A stretch of DNA of 35,736 nt from Saprospiraceae bacterium (GTDB taxonomy: Bacteria > Bacteroidota > Bacteroidia > Chitinophagales > Saprospiraceae): the NCBI GenBank assembly GCA_027488855.1, contig JAIYAV010000294.1, positions 1 to 35,736 of the forward strand. Direction: 5' to 3'. Numbering within the stretch: the first letter of the stretch is position 1; the number at the start of each line of letters is the position of its first letter. The notes under the pieces were generated by a model. It was not told where the DNA came from, ran no database searches, and saw only the letters and a list, made by a program, of their open reading frames with translations. This document shows positions 1-8,788 of the stretch, piece after piece. The translations under genes and the position numbers were made by a program.

Positions 1-339
1 AATTTGTTCCGAGGTAAGTCGATTGTAGGGTTTCTTTGGCATCAATTCTTCTCCCACTGATACCAATACCCGATACAATTTGCTGCTTTTGTAGTCACCT
101 GGGTTTACGCCATTGGAAACGATGGTCGCATATGAAGTGAGCTCAATTCCCGATTCCCGATCCCGGCTATTGTGGCAGCCACTTTGTGTACAGTTGGAAA
201 TAAAAATGGGTAAAACGTCCTTCTCAAAACAAACCGGATTGACGTTTACTACTTTTTCCTGTGTACAAGCACTAAAAATGAACAAGACCCCTAGTAAACT
301 GGGGACGAGGTAGCCAATAAGTTGTTTTTTCACCGTCAT
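1..339 (-). CDS. Haem-binding (cytochrome c-like) lipoprotein, 3' end outside window
   Basis: Reading leftward from the ATG at 339 the frame stays open for 113 codons to the window edge, so the C-terminus is missing. A short hydrophobic signal (residues 5-24) ends in a lipobox-like FSAC, with Cys25 as the predicted lipidated residue. A CTQSGCH motif follows (Cys50, Cys55, His56). This CX4CH spacing is recurrent in the short cytochrome c-like domains of Bacteroidota and Planctomycetes lipoproteins. A later LMPKKP could supply the distal Met ligand. The family suggests a periplasm- or outer-membrane-anchored electron-transfer or sensing domain; the substrate is unknown. The neighbouring upstream gene (511-1017) also carries a haem motif, suggesting a shared redox role, although a hairpin at 356-401 separates them. 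Family confidence is moderate because the protein is partial. Confidence 0.7.
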   Translation of the reverse strand, partial: MTVKKQLIGYLVPSLLGVLFIFSACTQEKVVNVNPVCFEKDVLPIFISNCTQSGCHNSRDRESGIELTSYATIVSNGVNPGDYKSSKLYRVLVSVGEELMPKKPYNRLTSEQI

Positions 340-355
340 GTTACATTTACATTGT

Positions 356-401
356 AAGGAAGGATTCAGGGCATTGTACTCATGTAACTGAATCCTTCCT
401 T
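356..401 (-). terminator. 14-bp perfect inverted repeat, probable terminator hairpin
   Basis: The arms 356-369 and 388-401 are exact reverse complements, with an 18-nt loop. The hairpin lies between two tandem minus-strand genes, 109 nt past the stop of the CxxCH gene and 17 nt before the ATG of the next one. There is no strong U-run after the stem, so it may attenuate or protect mRNA ends rather than act as a classical intrinsic terminator. Confidence 0.45.
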
Positions 402-510
402 TCTATACTGCAAAATTTCCCTGGGAGTTGCCTGAAGGGTATAAATTTCTCCCCCGAAAAATAGTTAAAATGATGAGGCAATATGTATTGCCCCATCTAT
501 TAACGAAAAA

Positions 511-1017
511 TCAGTCGTCATCATCTTCTCCGCTAGGGTATTTTTTGTCACTGCCAAGTTGATTGGCACTATTTCCTCCCGAATTAAACCAGTCGATCAG
601 GGTTCGTTTTTCGGCTTCGCTCAGCTTTGCTTCTGGGTGCATCAATTTGTAATCCCACAAGGGCATCTCCCCTTCGGCAATGACTTCGGGTATTTCCTCC
701 GCTGCTTCGGCGAGGTCTTGACCTGATGAATTGCTCCCCCAGGTTGAAAAATTTAACTTGGAGCGCCCTTCTTGGATGTGGTTTTGTAGCAAAAAAGAGA
801 CTGGTGCAACATAGGCATACCAGGGGTACTTCGCTTCATTGGAGTGACAATCGTAGCAGGAGGCTTTCAATAAACGAGCAACTTCGGCAGGTGCAGCGCT
901 TACTTTGAGGTAGTCCTGATTGGGATCAACGGCGGGATTGGTGCGGTTGACCGGAACAAATTGGATGGCAATTGCAACTATCAGCAGCAGCAGGCCAATC
1001 CTTTTAAGCAGTTTCAT
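511..1017 (-). CDS. Haem-binding domain protein (Haem_bd type), membrane-anchored
   Basis: This 168-residue protein has one hydrophobic N-terminal segment (about residues 6-22), which is either an uncleaved anchor or a signal peptide. A CYDCH motif follows (Cys54, Cys57, His58), the CxxCH covalent haem attachment site. The surrounding sequence, with SNEAKYPWY just after the motif and EMPLWDYKLMHPEAKLS further on, is typical of the short Bacteroidota haem-binding domain family (Pfam Haem_bd). The tail is strikingly acidic (GEDDDD). It probably carries one c-type haem in the periplasm; its partner is unknown. It lies downstream of the RND adaptor gene but behind a strong hairpin terminator (1072-1165), so it is probably transcribed separately. 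Confidence 0.8.
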   Translation of the reverse strand: MKLLKRIGLLLLIVAIAIQFVPVNRTNPAVDPNQDYLKVSAAPAEVARLLKASCYDCHSNEAKYPWYAYVAPVSFLLQNHIQEGRSKLNFSTWGSNSSGQDLAEAAEEIPEVIAEGEMPLWDYKLMHPEAKLSEAEKRTLIDWFNSGGNSANQLGSDKKYPSGEDDDD

Positions 1018-1071
1018 GGCTTTGTGTTTAGTTTAAAAAAAATTCCATAACAAGCTTCATCAAGGGGCGAT

Positions 1072-1165
1072 AAAAAAATAAGTGTTCATTTTGCCAAAGG
1101 ATTAGATAAGTAAACGGTTCATTTTAAGTGTCTTATCTAATCCTTTGGCTTGGGAAAAATGAACA
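1072..1165 (-). terminator. Strong intrinsic terminator of the efflux operon (18-bp perfect plus 10-bp outer stem)
   Basis: The inner arms 1093-1110 and 1132-1149 are exact reverse complements over 18 bp. They are extended by a 10-bp outer stem (1083-1092 with 1156-1165) across a 6-nt one-sided bulge. On the minus strand the hairpin is followed after 4 nt by seven consecutive U residues (1078-1072). It sits 35 nt past the stop codon of the adaptor gene. Geometry and U-run fit a Rho-independent terminator, although the stem is unusually long. Confidence 0.7.
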
Positions 1166-1200
1166 ATTATTTTTGCCCCACTACCAATACCTATCGTCAC

Positions 1201-2385
1201 CTATTCTTCTGCGCTTACCCCTCCATTAGCGGAAACATAATAAGCGCCTTTCAGTACAATGGCCGCATCGCGTGGCAAGGTTTCAAGCGGTTCAACAGCC
1301 ACGTAGCCGTCACCAGACGGGCCACGTTTTACTGGAACCTTATGAAAAGTTACCTCCTTTGCGTCCTTTTTTTCCTGGTAAAAAATGAAATAGCCGCCCT
1401 GTTCCTGAATTACTGCTTCTTCTGGTAGTGCGGACAACATGCCAGCATCCGCCAAGGCAATGCGGGCATTGAGAAAACCTCCTTTGGCCATTTGTTGGTT
1501 GCTGGCTGCACCTGCATTGTCAAAACGGGCGTGTACCCTTACGGTTTTGCGTTCAGCGTCAACGCTGCGTTCGAGGTAGTCGACGTGGGCGTTGAACACT
1601 TGTTCATTGCCTCCTGGAAATTTCAACTGGACTTTTTGCCCCGCTTTGACCTGATTTAGGTTTTTTTCAAAAACATACAGTACGGGGTGCAAATAGGCTA
1701 GGTTGCTTACCTCACAAATGGGCTCTCCCAGGTTCAGCGCTTGCCCCAAACTCGCGTCTACCCGCGTTACGACCCCTGCAACTGGTGAGGTGATCAGCAG
1801 TTCAGTGCGCAAATTATCGGGGGTAAGTTTGGCCGGATCGATCTGATACTGGCGCAATTTGGCAGCCAGGAGTTTTCCTGAAGTTTGCGCGGCCCGCCAA
1901 TCCGCTTCGGCTTTTTGAAAATTCTTGGTGGCGGTGGCATCATTTTCTTTCAATGCCTTGTAACGTTGGTATTCGGTTTCGAGGAATACCAAGCGGTCTT
2001 TATTTTCCAGGAATTGTTGTTGCAAGTCCAATAAGTCGGGTTTGCGCAAAACTGCTACCACGCCACCTTTGGCGACGTTGCTGTTGTTCCGAATGCGCAG
2101 TTCACTAATGATGCCCTCCGTAAATGCGCTAACTTGAGCGGTATTCTCCTTGCCCAAAATCAGCTCCGCATTGACGTCCAGGTAGTCACTCAAAGGGCGG
2201 AGGGTAAAGGTTCCGGTTTGAATGGCGGCTTGTTCGGCCTGTTCCGCAGTCAGGGTGACCGTGTTGCTGCTCATTTCAGGGCTTGCTGCGACCTCGGTGC
2301 TTTCACTGGTCGGTTCTGTTTTTTTGCCACAAGCCAAGGTGAATAAGGCCAGAGCGAGGATACTGCTATATTTGATGCGATTCAT
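1201..2385 (-). CDS. RND efflux periplasmic adaptor subunit (HlyD/CusB/CzcB family), lipoprotein
   Basis: This is a 394-residue membrane fusion protein. The signal peptide ends in a clean lipobox, TLAC, with Cys19 lipidated. The order of parts is that of heavy-metal adaptors: a first lipoyl half and beta-barrel region (about 60-110), a coiled-coil hairpin rich in Lys, Glu and Gln (about 115-185), a second lipoyl half with the characteristic ITSPVAGVVTRVDASLGQ stretch (about 197-214), then a beta-barrel and membrane-proximal domain with QKVQLKFPGG. It links the inner-membrane pump to the outer-membrane channel. It lies 51 nt downstream of the CzcA-TolC fusion on the same strand, so the two are almost certainly co-transcribed. 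No His-rich or Met-rich metal-binding N-terminus is visible. Length is normal for the family. Confidence 0.92.
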   Translation of the reverse strand: MNRIKYSSILALALFTLACGKKTEPTSESTEVAASPEMSSNTVTLTAEQAEQAAIQTGTFTLRPLSDYLDVNAELILGKENTAQVSAFTEGIISELRIRNNSNVAKGGVVAVLRKPDLLDLQQQFLENKDRLVFLETEYQRYKALKENDATATKNFQKAEADWRAAQTSGKLLAAKLRQYQIDPAKLTPDNLRTELLITSPVAGVVTRVDASLGQALNLGEPICEVSNLAYLHPVLYVFEKNLNQVKAGQKVQLKFPGGNEQVFNAHVDYLERSVDAERKTVRVHARFDNAGAASNQQMAKGGFLNARIALADAGMLSALPEEAVIQEQGGYFIFYQEKKDAKEVTFHKVPVKRGPSGDGYVAVEPLETLPRDAAIVLKGAYYVSANGGVSAEE

Positions 2386-2436
2386 TTTTTCAAGATTTAA
2401 AAGGATTCAGGATTTTAGACTTTCAGTTTATCAAGT

Positions 2437-5400
2437 CTACTGCCCAGCAATAAATTTCAATTCCACCACGGTCAGGCTCAGTCCGTACAAGTTTTCCAGG
2501 TAATTCATCTGGATGCCAATGGCCTGTTCGACCTGTTGCGACAAAGTGGTATAATCAATTTCCCCTTCCTGATAATTCAGGCTGGCATTGCGGAGTAGCT
2601 CGGTAGACAAGGCCTGGCCTTGCGCTTGAAAGTACTCAATCAGGGTGTTGTATTTCTCTTGCTCGTGGAGCAAATGCGCCATTTTTGAGCGTTGTTGAAG
2701 CAATACATCCTGGAAATTGGCTTCGGCAATTTGTACATTCAGTCCTGCCGACTCTACTGCTTTGTGGCGGGCTTTGTTGACCAGAGGTAGGTTGATGCCC
2801 AATTGCCAACCGGGGTAAATCAAGCCATTGCCCAGAATTTGCCCATACACCCCCGTAGAAAAACTGGGTGCAAAGCGCGACTGCTCAATTTGTTGCTGGC
2901 TTTTGGCCACGCTCACTTGGGCGAGCCCCGCTTTGGCACTAGGGGCCTGAGCGATCAAAGCGGTATCAGCCAAACTGAAAATCTGTTTGCGCAAAGGTTC
3001 AGCAATTGCACTCACCGCCTGAGGTAACCCCAACAATTGACCTAAAACCACCTGATCAAAATTCAACTCATGATCAATGGTTTCAAGGATCAGCCGAACC
3101 TGAGCAGCTTTGTCCTGAGCGGCCAATTTTTCGGCTAGTGCAGCATCACCCACTTTGTAGCGTTGTTCGGCAATGGTGGAAAAACGGGTGTACACAGAAT
3201 CCAGTGAGCGGTACAATCTGGACTTGGCATCCAAATACCCCAGGTGCTGGTAAATTTCGCGCACTTGCCGGATCAGGTCTTGCTCGGTATGTGCCAATGC
3301 TGCGGAGGCCTGACTTTGTTTTTGCTGGTAAAAATTGGTGTTTGCCCGCGTGGCCTTGCGACTGGGGAAACTTTGGCTGATGCCAAAAGTGGTAGTACCC
3401 AATAATCCCAAATCAGGGTCAGCTGTGACGTTGTGAAACAAGTTCGCAGGCTCGTACATCTTGGCCGTACCTTGTAAGACTTGTTGGTGCTGCACCTGAA
3501 TGCTGGCTGATCGGACTGCGGGATGGTTTTTTAAAGCCAAGGTGATGGCTTCGTTTTCGCGCAGCGCATTTTGTCCCTGAAGCGAAGCTCCAGCCAGCAG
3601 CAGCGGAATCAGCAAAATGCCAACCGAAGTCGGTACTTTGATGAAACGTTCGCGCTCGAAAAACAGGGCATACAACACGGGCAATACTATCAGGGTCAGC
3701 AAGGTTGAAGTGATCAAACCGCCAATCACGACTGTAGCCAGGGGGCGTTGTACCTCTGCACCTGCACCATGCGAGATGGCCATGGGTAAAAAGCCGAGTG
3801 AAGCTACCGCCGCTGTCATGAGTACTGGCCGCAAACGGGCGATAGCACCAGAGCGAATCCGCTCAGGAATACTTTCGATGCCTTCTTTCTCCAACTGGTT
3901 GAAGTAGGTGATCAACACAATCCCGTTCAACACCGCAACGCCAAATAAGGCAATAAATCCAACCCCGGCGGAAATCGAAAATGGCATGTCGCGAATCAGT
4001 AGCGCAAAAACGCCCCCAATCGCCGACATGGGGATGGCGGTGAAAATCAACAAACTTTCCTTCATGGAATTGAACGTGAAAAACAAGAGCAGGAAAATGA
4101 GCGCCAGGGCTACTGGCACCGCAATGGAAAGCCGAGTTTTGGCCGCTTGCAGGTTTTCAAATTGACCGCCATAGGTGGTGAAATAACCTGCGGGTAGTTT
4201 GAGCTCGGCATTCAACTTGGCTTGTACTTCCAGGAATGCACTTTCTACGTCGCGACCCCGTACGTTGGCGCCCACTACAATCCGGCGCTGGGCGTTGTCC
4301 CGACTGATCTGAGCGGCGCCCAGGCGGTAATCTACGTCGGCCACTTCGCTGAGCGGGATCAATTCGCCATTCGGCGTGCTGATGGGCAATTGGCGTACAT
4401 CCGCCAAATCGCTGCGGTTTTGATCATCCAGCCGCAGCACGAGATCGAAGCGCCGGGCTTCTTCATAAACGACTCCGGCAGAAGTACCCGCGAAGGCAGC
4501 ACGCAAAGTGGCGTTGACATCCCGAATGTGCAAGCCGTAACGGGCGATTTTATCGTAGTGGTAGTTGACCACGATTTGCGGCAAACCTTCCACTTGTTCT
4601 ACTTTTAAGTCGGCCAAACCAGGGATATTTTTGAGCAATTGTTCTACCCGATGCCCTGCGTGGGCTAAGGAGTCCATGTTTTCCCCAAAAATTTTGACCG
4701 CAATATCTGAGCGCACCCCGGTCATCATTTCATCAAAACGCATCTTGATGGGCTGGGTGAATTCGAAGGCCATGCCGGGAATTTCGTGCACTTTCTCTTC
4801 GATTTTGCTGACCAACTCATCTTTGGTTTCGGCTTTGGTCCATTCCTCAATGGGTTTGAGCAGGATGATGTTGTCGGCGGTTTCGATGGCCATCGGGTCG
4901 GTAGGGATTTCGGCACTACCAATTTTGGAAATCACCTGTTCCACTTCATCCGGGAAGTTTTTCAGGATGATGTTTTGGGCCAGGCGGTGGCTTTCCAAGG
5001 TTTGGTCCAAAGAGGTTCCCGGACGCAAAAAGCCGTGCATCATCATGTCGCCTTCATCCAATGTAGGAATGAACTCGCCACCCATTCTGGAAAACAACAA
5101 CAAGGAGAGCACCAACAAACCCAGACTGAGGCCAATTACGGTTTTGCGCCAGCGTAAAGCCCACATCAAAACCGGGATGTAAATGCGCTGGATGGCCAAA
5201 ATGATCCGATCCGCTAAATTGTGGTGGATATGCAACTTGCGGCTCAATGTCAAGGCGGAAACAGCCGGTACGTAGGTCAGAGACAACAACAACGCACCAA
5301 CCAAGGCGAAAGACACCGTCTGCGCCATGGGTTTGAACATCTTGCCCTCAATGCCGATCAGAGACAAAATTGGCAAATAAACGATCAAAATGATCACCAC

Positions 5401-6780
5401 CCCAAAAATGGAAGAGCGCATGATGCGGCTGGCCGCTTCCAAGACACTTTCGTTCATTTGATCTTTGCTCAGATGCACAGTCGTACCCGGTTCAACTCCC
5501 GGTTGGCTCAAAAAACGGACATGTAAAAAATGCAGAGTTGACTCCACGATGATGACCGCACCGTCTACAATCAAACCAAAGTCGAGTGCACCCAACGACA
5601 TCAGGTTGGCACTCACTCCAAAAAGCTGCATCATGGAAATGGCAAACAGCATGGACAAGGGGATCACCGAAGCGATGATCAGACCAGCCCGGAAATTACC
5701 GACCAATAGCACCAGTACAAAAATGACGATGAGGGCGCCCTCAATCAGGTTTTTCTCTACGGTAGCAATGGTGCGGTTGACCAGTTTTTCCCGATCCAAA
5801 AAAGTACTGATGGTAATGCCTTCGGGGAGCCCTTTTTTTACTTCTTCCAAACGGGCTTTGACCCTCTGGATGACTTTCGCTGCGTTTTCGCCCTTGAGCA
5901 TCATCACGATGCCCAACACAATTTCACCTTCGCCATTGTGGCTTACTGCGCCGTAGCGTAGGGCTTTGCCAAAGCGCACTTCGGCTACATCCGCAATGCG
6001 TACGGGCAGGCCATTGACGTTTTTGACTACAATTTGACCGATGTCGTCCAGGCTTTTGACCAAGCCCTGCGCTCGAATGAAATAGACGCTGCTGTGCTTT
6101 TCAACATAAGCCCCGCCAGTATTTTCATTGGCACCTTCGAGGGCTGTGAGTATTTCGGGCAGGCCAATTTGCAGGCTGCGCAAACGTTCGGGGCGTACCG
6201 CTACTTCGTATTGTTTCAGGTCGCCTCCGAAACTGTTGATTTCTACCACTCCCGGTACGCCAGTCAACTGTTTTTTGACAATCCAATCTTGGATTTCACG
6301 CAAATCGGACGCGGAAAACTTGTTTTCATATCCTGGTTTGGGTTCGATGCGATAATGCAAAATCTCGCCCAAGCCAGTCGAAATAGGTGCCAGTTCAGGT
6401 ACACCAAACCCTGGTGGAATGTTTTCCTCCGCCATTTTGAGTTTTTCATTCACCATTTGGCGGGCCAGGTACACATTGATGTCTTCTTCAAAAACAATGG
6501 TGATTACACTGAGCCCGAAGCGAGAAATGGAGCGGAGCTCCACTACGCCTGGTATGGATTTTACCGCACTTTCGATGGTGGCGGTTACAAACTGCTCGAC
6601 TTCTTGCGTCGCCAGGGTAGGGCATACGGTGAGTACCTGCACCTGGTTGTTGGTGATATCGGGAATGGCGTCGATGGGCAGTCGGGTAAAGGAATAGATC
6701 CCGGCAATGACCATTACCAAAGTCCCTAGTCCCACCATAAACTTGTTATGGATGGAAAAATGAATGATTCGTGTCAACAT
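2437..6780 (-). CDS. czcA: CzcA-type heavy-metal RND pump fused to a TolC-like outer-membrane channel
   Basis: This 1447-residue protein joins two normally separate subunits. Residues 1 to about 1050 are a complete heavy-metal RND pump with an N-terminal membrane segment, two large periplasmic loops and the TM4 signature DFGLIVDGAVIIVE. Asp400, Asp406 and Glu413 align with the proton-relay triad described for CzcA, which points to divalent cations such as Co, Zn, Cd or Ni rather than Cu(I)/Ag(I). After the last pump helix comes a basic stretch (ERERFIKV) and a signal-peptide-like segment ending AGASLQGQN near residue 1063. About 385 residues of TolC-type protein follow, with two Gln/Ala-rich coiled-coil repeats. 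The start at 6780 (MLTRII) is preferred over an upstream ATG at 6840, because CzcA proteins begin with a short MLxxII amphipathic helix. The fusion occurs in other Bacteroidota; substrate specificity is inference. Confidence 0.93.
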   Translation of the reverse strand: MLTRIIHFSIHNKFMVGLGTLVMVIAGIYSFTRLPIDAIPDITNNQVQVLTVCPTLATQEVEQFVTATIESAVKSIPGVVELRSISRFGLSVITIVFEEDINVYLARQMVNEKLKMAEENIPPGFGVPELAPISTGLGEILHYRIEPKPGYENKFSASDLREIQDWIVKKQLTGVPGVVEINSFGGDLKQYEVAVRPERLRSLQIGLPEILTALEGANENTGGAYVEKHSSVYFIRAQGLVKSLDDIGQIVVKNVNGLPVRIADVAEVRFGKALRYGAVSHNGEGEIVLGIVMMLKGENAAKVIQRVKARLEEVKKGLPEGITISTFLDREKLVNRTIATVEKNLIEGALIVIFVLVLLVGNFRAGLIIASVIPLSMLFAISMMQLFGVSANLMSLGALDFGLIVDGAVIIVESTLHFLHVRFLSQPGVEPGTTVHLSKDQMNESVLEAASRIMRSSIFGVVIILIVYLPILSLIGIEGKMFKPMAQTVSFALVGALLLSLTYVPAVSALTLSRKLHIHHNLADRIILAIQRIYIPVLMWALRWRKTVIGLSLGLLVLSLLLFSRMGGEFIPTLDEGDMMMHGFLRPGTSLDQTLESHRLAQNIILKNFPDEVEQVISKIGSAEIPTDPMAIETADNIILLKPIEEWTKAETKDELVSKIEEKVHEIPGMAFEFTQPIKMRFDEMMTGVRSDIAVKIFGENMDSLAHAGHRVEQLLKNIPGLADLKVEQVEGLPQIVVNYHYDKIARYGLHIRDVNATLRAAFAGTSAGVVYEEARRFDLVLRLDDQNRSDLADVRQLPISTPNGELIPLSEVADVDYRLGAAQISRDNAQRRIVVGANVRGRDVESAFLEVQAKLNAELKLPAGYFTTYGGQFENLQAAKTRLSIAVPVALALIFLLLFFTFNSMKESLLIFTAIPMSAIGGVFALLIRDMPFSISAGVGFIALFGVAVLNGIVLITYFNQLEKEGIESIPERIRSGAIARLRPVLMTAAVASLGFLPMAISHGAGAEVQRPLATVVIGGLITSTLLTLIVLPVLYALFFERERFIKVPTSVGILLIPLLLAGASLQGQNALRENEAITLALKNHPAVRSASIQVQHQQVLQGTAKMYEPANLFHNVTADPDLGLLGTTTFGISQSFPSRKATRANTNFYQQKQSQASAALAHTEQDLIRQVREIYQHLGYLDAKSRLYRSLDSVYTRFSTIAEQRYKVGDAALAEKLAAQDKAAQVRLILETIDHELNFDQVVLGQLLGLPQAVSAIAEPLRKQIFSLADTALIAQAPSAKAGLAQVSVAKSQQQIEQSRFAPSFSTGVYGQILGNGLIYPGWQLGINLPLVNKARHKAVESAGLNVQIAEANFQDVLLQQRSKMAHLLHEQEKYNTLIEYFQAQGQALSTELLRNASLNYQEGEIDYTTLSQQVEQAIGIQMNYLENLYGLSLTVVELKFIAGQ

Positions 6781-6871
6781 AGACTGTTGATTTACAGAAA
6801 AATAGAATAGATGGAAAACGAGCCCAATGTACATGGGCAATGACTAGATGATAGTCATTTAGCAACGGAGA

Positions 6872-7279
6872 TTAAGCTCGGGGTGGTTGCCAGATGCAGG
6901 AGAGGTGAGCAGCGCCTGGATTTTGATCGTGTTGAAAAACTGAAGAGTTTTTAGGCTCTTCCCAATTGTGTGGTGGTACGATTAAGTCTGCATGAAGTGG
7001 CAAAACGGAGTCCCCGGTTACATTCATATGCATGCACGAATCGTGGTGCTTGGCTTTGCCGGGTAGCTTGGAGTGATCGTGTTGATTGCGGTGTTCAGCG
7101 TAATCTTTACCGTAGTGCTGGCTCAGGAATTCGCTTAAGGTAGTGGCCGGATTTTCCTGAAGATGGTCTTGATAATGAGCCATGAGTGCTGGAAATTTAG
7201 CAAACTCTTCTAACCACTGTGGCGCCAGCGCCAACAGCAGGTAAAAAGCAAGCATAAATCTACTCAGGTAAATTCTCAT
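6872..7279 (-). CDS. Small exported His-rich protein preceding the efflux pump
   Basis: This 135-residue protein of unknown family begins with a clear hydrophobic signal (about residues 5-20). The mature part is rich in His: HYQDHL, then HRNQHDHSK and KHHDSCMHMN around residues 67-86, and a further H..H pattern near the C-terminus. Such clusters bind soft or borderline metals. The gene lies 91 nt upstream of the CzcA-TolC gene on the same strand, so a periplasmic metal buffer or delivery role for the pump is plausible. Small, poorly conserved His-rich proteins are common beside Bacteroidota metal-efflux genes. I see no catalytic motif. It is probably co-transcribed with the pump. Confidence 0.7.
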   Translation of the reverse strand: MRIYLSRFMLAFYLLLALAPQWLEEFAKFPALMAHYQDHLQENPATTLSEFLSQHYGKDYAEHRNQHDHSKLPGKAKHHDSCMHMNVTGDSVLPLHADLIVPPHNWEEPKNSSVFQHDQNPGAAHLSCIWQPPRA

Positions 7280-7297
7280 GTTTCGTTAAGTAAAATA

Positions 7298-7327
7298 CTC
7301 CGCGCTAAAGATAACCCCAGCGCGGAG
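7298..7327 (-). terminator. GC-rich hairpin after the DUF2202 gene
   Basis: The arms 7298-7306 and 7319-7327 (9 bp, ctccgcgct and its complement) enclose a 12-nt loop. The element lies 73 nt past the stop of the DUF2202 gene and 19 nt before the start of the His-rich gene. It is a GC-rich stem in an AT-rich gap, fitting a terminator that separates the two units. On the minus strand the following sequence has only a short U-run. Confidence 0.4.
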
Positions 7328-7399
7328 CAAAGATTGCACAAAAGTCAGTAAATTTATCAGGAAAGGCAATGAAAAAATTTAATGCTTTCAAAACAACCC

Positions 7400-8047
7400 T
7401 CAAAATAAGCCGATCCGATTTTGGCTTTTGGCACTGGAATTGAAACTTTGCCAACCATCGTTGGCTAAAATATATTTGGTTAAGGCTTCGAATTCACTAG
7501 GGGTTAGTATGACGGGAGCATAGCTGCTTTCCATTTCACTCAGGGCTCGGATGAAGACTTTGAAATTGTCTTCACTGCCGATCAACAATGCTTTATAAGT
7601 GAGGTTTTCCAATTCAAAGTTGGGCTCTTTGAGGGCCATCATCAGGTCGTACATTTTACGTTCTTCCAGATTGGCACAGGTGCGGTAGGCATCTTCCAGT
7701 GAAAAATTAGCGGCAATCATCAGCTCGGTATACAGATGGCGCAACGTGCTGTCGGTGAATTGCCCCGTGGGATATTCGTTGAAATGGTTGGGTACACTAA
7801 TCATCAGTTCGGCGGCGACTGCACTCAATTTGCCTACGTGTTCATATTCTTCATTGGCTACCCGGTTGAAAATGTCGGTAACCCACACGGTGTCCAGCGA
7901 ACTATAGAAGTCGCGGGCCAGTTTTTCTTGTTCAACCAAATACATGATTACAGCCTCTTTGCTCTTGAATTGAGTGCCAATGGGAGACTGCGCTTGGAGT
8001 GCGAAAGCGGCGCTGAGGAGGATGGCGAGAACCAATGTCTTTTTCAT
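7400..8047 (-). CDS. DUF2202 ferritin-like protein, exported
   Basis: This 215-residue protein has a cleavable signal peptide (about 1-20, ending ALQAQ). The body matches DUF2202: VEQEKLARDFYSSL (Glu41 region), then NEEYEHVGKL with an ExxH pair (Glu67, His70), and later helices ending in an ALSEMESSY stretch. These Glu and His residues sit where the ferritin-like four-helix bundle normally holds its di-iron ligands. The canonical second helix reads SEQRHM; here it is NEEYEH, which keeps the spacing. The biochemical role of DUF2202 proteins is not established; periplasmic metal or oxygen handling is inference and would fit the metal-efflux and peroxidase neighbours. Confidence 0.82.
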   Translation of the reverse strand: MKKTLVLAILLSAAFALQAQSPIGTQFKSKEAVIMYLVEQEKLARDFYSSLDTVWVTDIFNRVANEEYEHVGKLSAVAAELMISVPNHFNEYPTGQFTDSTLRHLYTELMIAANFSLEDAYRTCANLEERKMYDLMMALKEPNFELENLTYKALLIGSEDNFKVFIRALSEMESSYAPVILTPSEFEALTKYILANDGWQSFNSSAKSQNRIGLF

Positions 8048-8149
8048 GACTGCTGGTTTTATTCTATTAGTCGGTTGTTTACGCCAACAAAATTGCAGTC
8101 ATTTCGAGTGATTTGCCTTGTCAAAAGTCTCCAACTGGATTGACAATAA

Positions 8150-8641
8150 TCAGTCTGCGATTAAAGCGGCTACGGCACTTGTTTTGGATTTGTCGAGGCT
8201 GAGAGCGCCTTCTTTTTTCCCGGGAATGCGAATTTTTACCAGGTTGCGCTGATCATTGAACAATTCCAGCATGAGTTTACTGGCGATTTCAATTTTTTGG
8301 GTTTCAGCGGCTACGGCATTGAGTTTTAAATAACAGGTGATGGTTTCGTGGGTGTTTTCAGTCCTTTGCAGACTGAAGTTGCCATTTTTACCATTGACTT
8401 TGAGTTGTAATTTGCTGCGCAGGTATTTGATGATCAGATCATCAGTTTTGAGTTTGCCACTTTGGATTTGTGGCGCGTAGGTCTCGTATTGAATGGCCCG
8501 CGCAAAATCATCTGCAAACAGGGTGACCGAGCATTCCAGATTTTTGCTTTTTTCAGCACTGTAAATCTCCATTACCGTAAGGTGAATAGGGTGTGGGGCG
8601 AATAGAGGAGCAGAGAATAGGAAAAAAAGCAATAGTTTCAT
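8150..8641 (-). CDS. DUF6702 family exported protein
   Basis: This 163-residue protein has a signal peptide (about 1-15) followed at once by HPIHLTVMEI, the hallmark start of the DUF6702 family in Bacteroidota. Next comes LECSVTLFADDFARAIQ, matching the family's FTDDLE-type segment. The family is a small periplasmic, probably all-beta protein often found near M1 metallopeptidases or membrane proteins; its function is unknown. It lies 102 nt upstream of the DUF2202 gene on the same strand, so the two could share a transcript. Length is normal for the family, and the start is supported by the intact signal peptide. Confidence 0.75.
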   Translation of the reverse strand: MKLLLFFLFSAPLFAPHPIHLTVMEIYSAEKSKNLECSVTLFADDFARAIQYETYAPQIQSGKLKTDDLIIKYLRSKLQLKVNGKNGNFSLQRTENTHETITCYLKLNAVAAETQKIEIASKLMLELFNDQRNLVKIRIPGKKEGALSLDKSKTSAVAALIAD

Positions 8642-8693
8642 TACAGTCCTTTTTCCCTATAAACGATTGGGTGGATGGAAAAGTTATAGAAGG

Positions 8694-8771
8694 GGTTGAG
8701 GAGTTGAGGCTAGCGCAGCGACTTAGACATCGACATTGTCAAAATCGCTGCGGTAGCTCAACTCCTCAACC
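8694..8771 (-). repeat. 27-bp imperfect palindrome with a duplicated arm, downstream of the peroxidase gene
   Basis: The arm 8694-8721 pairs with 8745-8771 over 15 perfect bp, then 11 further pairs interrupted by one bulge and one mismatch; the loop is 23 nt. The right arm is followed by a second copy of its outer part (ctcaactcctcaac recurs at about 8773-8786), so the element is a palindrome plus a tandem arm copy. It ends 17 nt before the peroxidase stop codon and probably serves as its transcription or processing end. No U-run directly follows. Confidence 0.5.
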
Positions 8772-8788
8772 TCTCAACTCCTCAACTA

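Noticed and set aside
1072..1165. MITE or insertion-sequence remnant
   Set aside because: There is no target-site duplication or transposase trace, and the U7 tract after the stem makes a terminator the better explanation.
4222..5182. Plus-strand frames opposite the CzcA gene
   Set aside because: They overlap a clearly identified conserved gene on the other strand and have no recognisable domain.
8694..8786. Small RNA gene
   Set aside because: The palindrome is real, but there is no promoter-like sequence or separate terminator to support an independent RNA.
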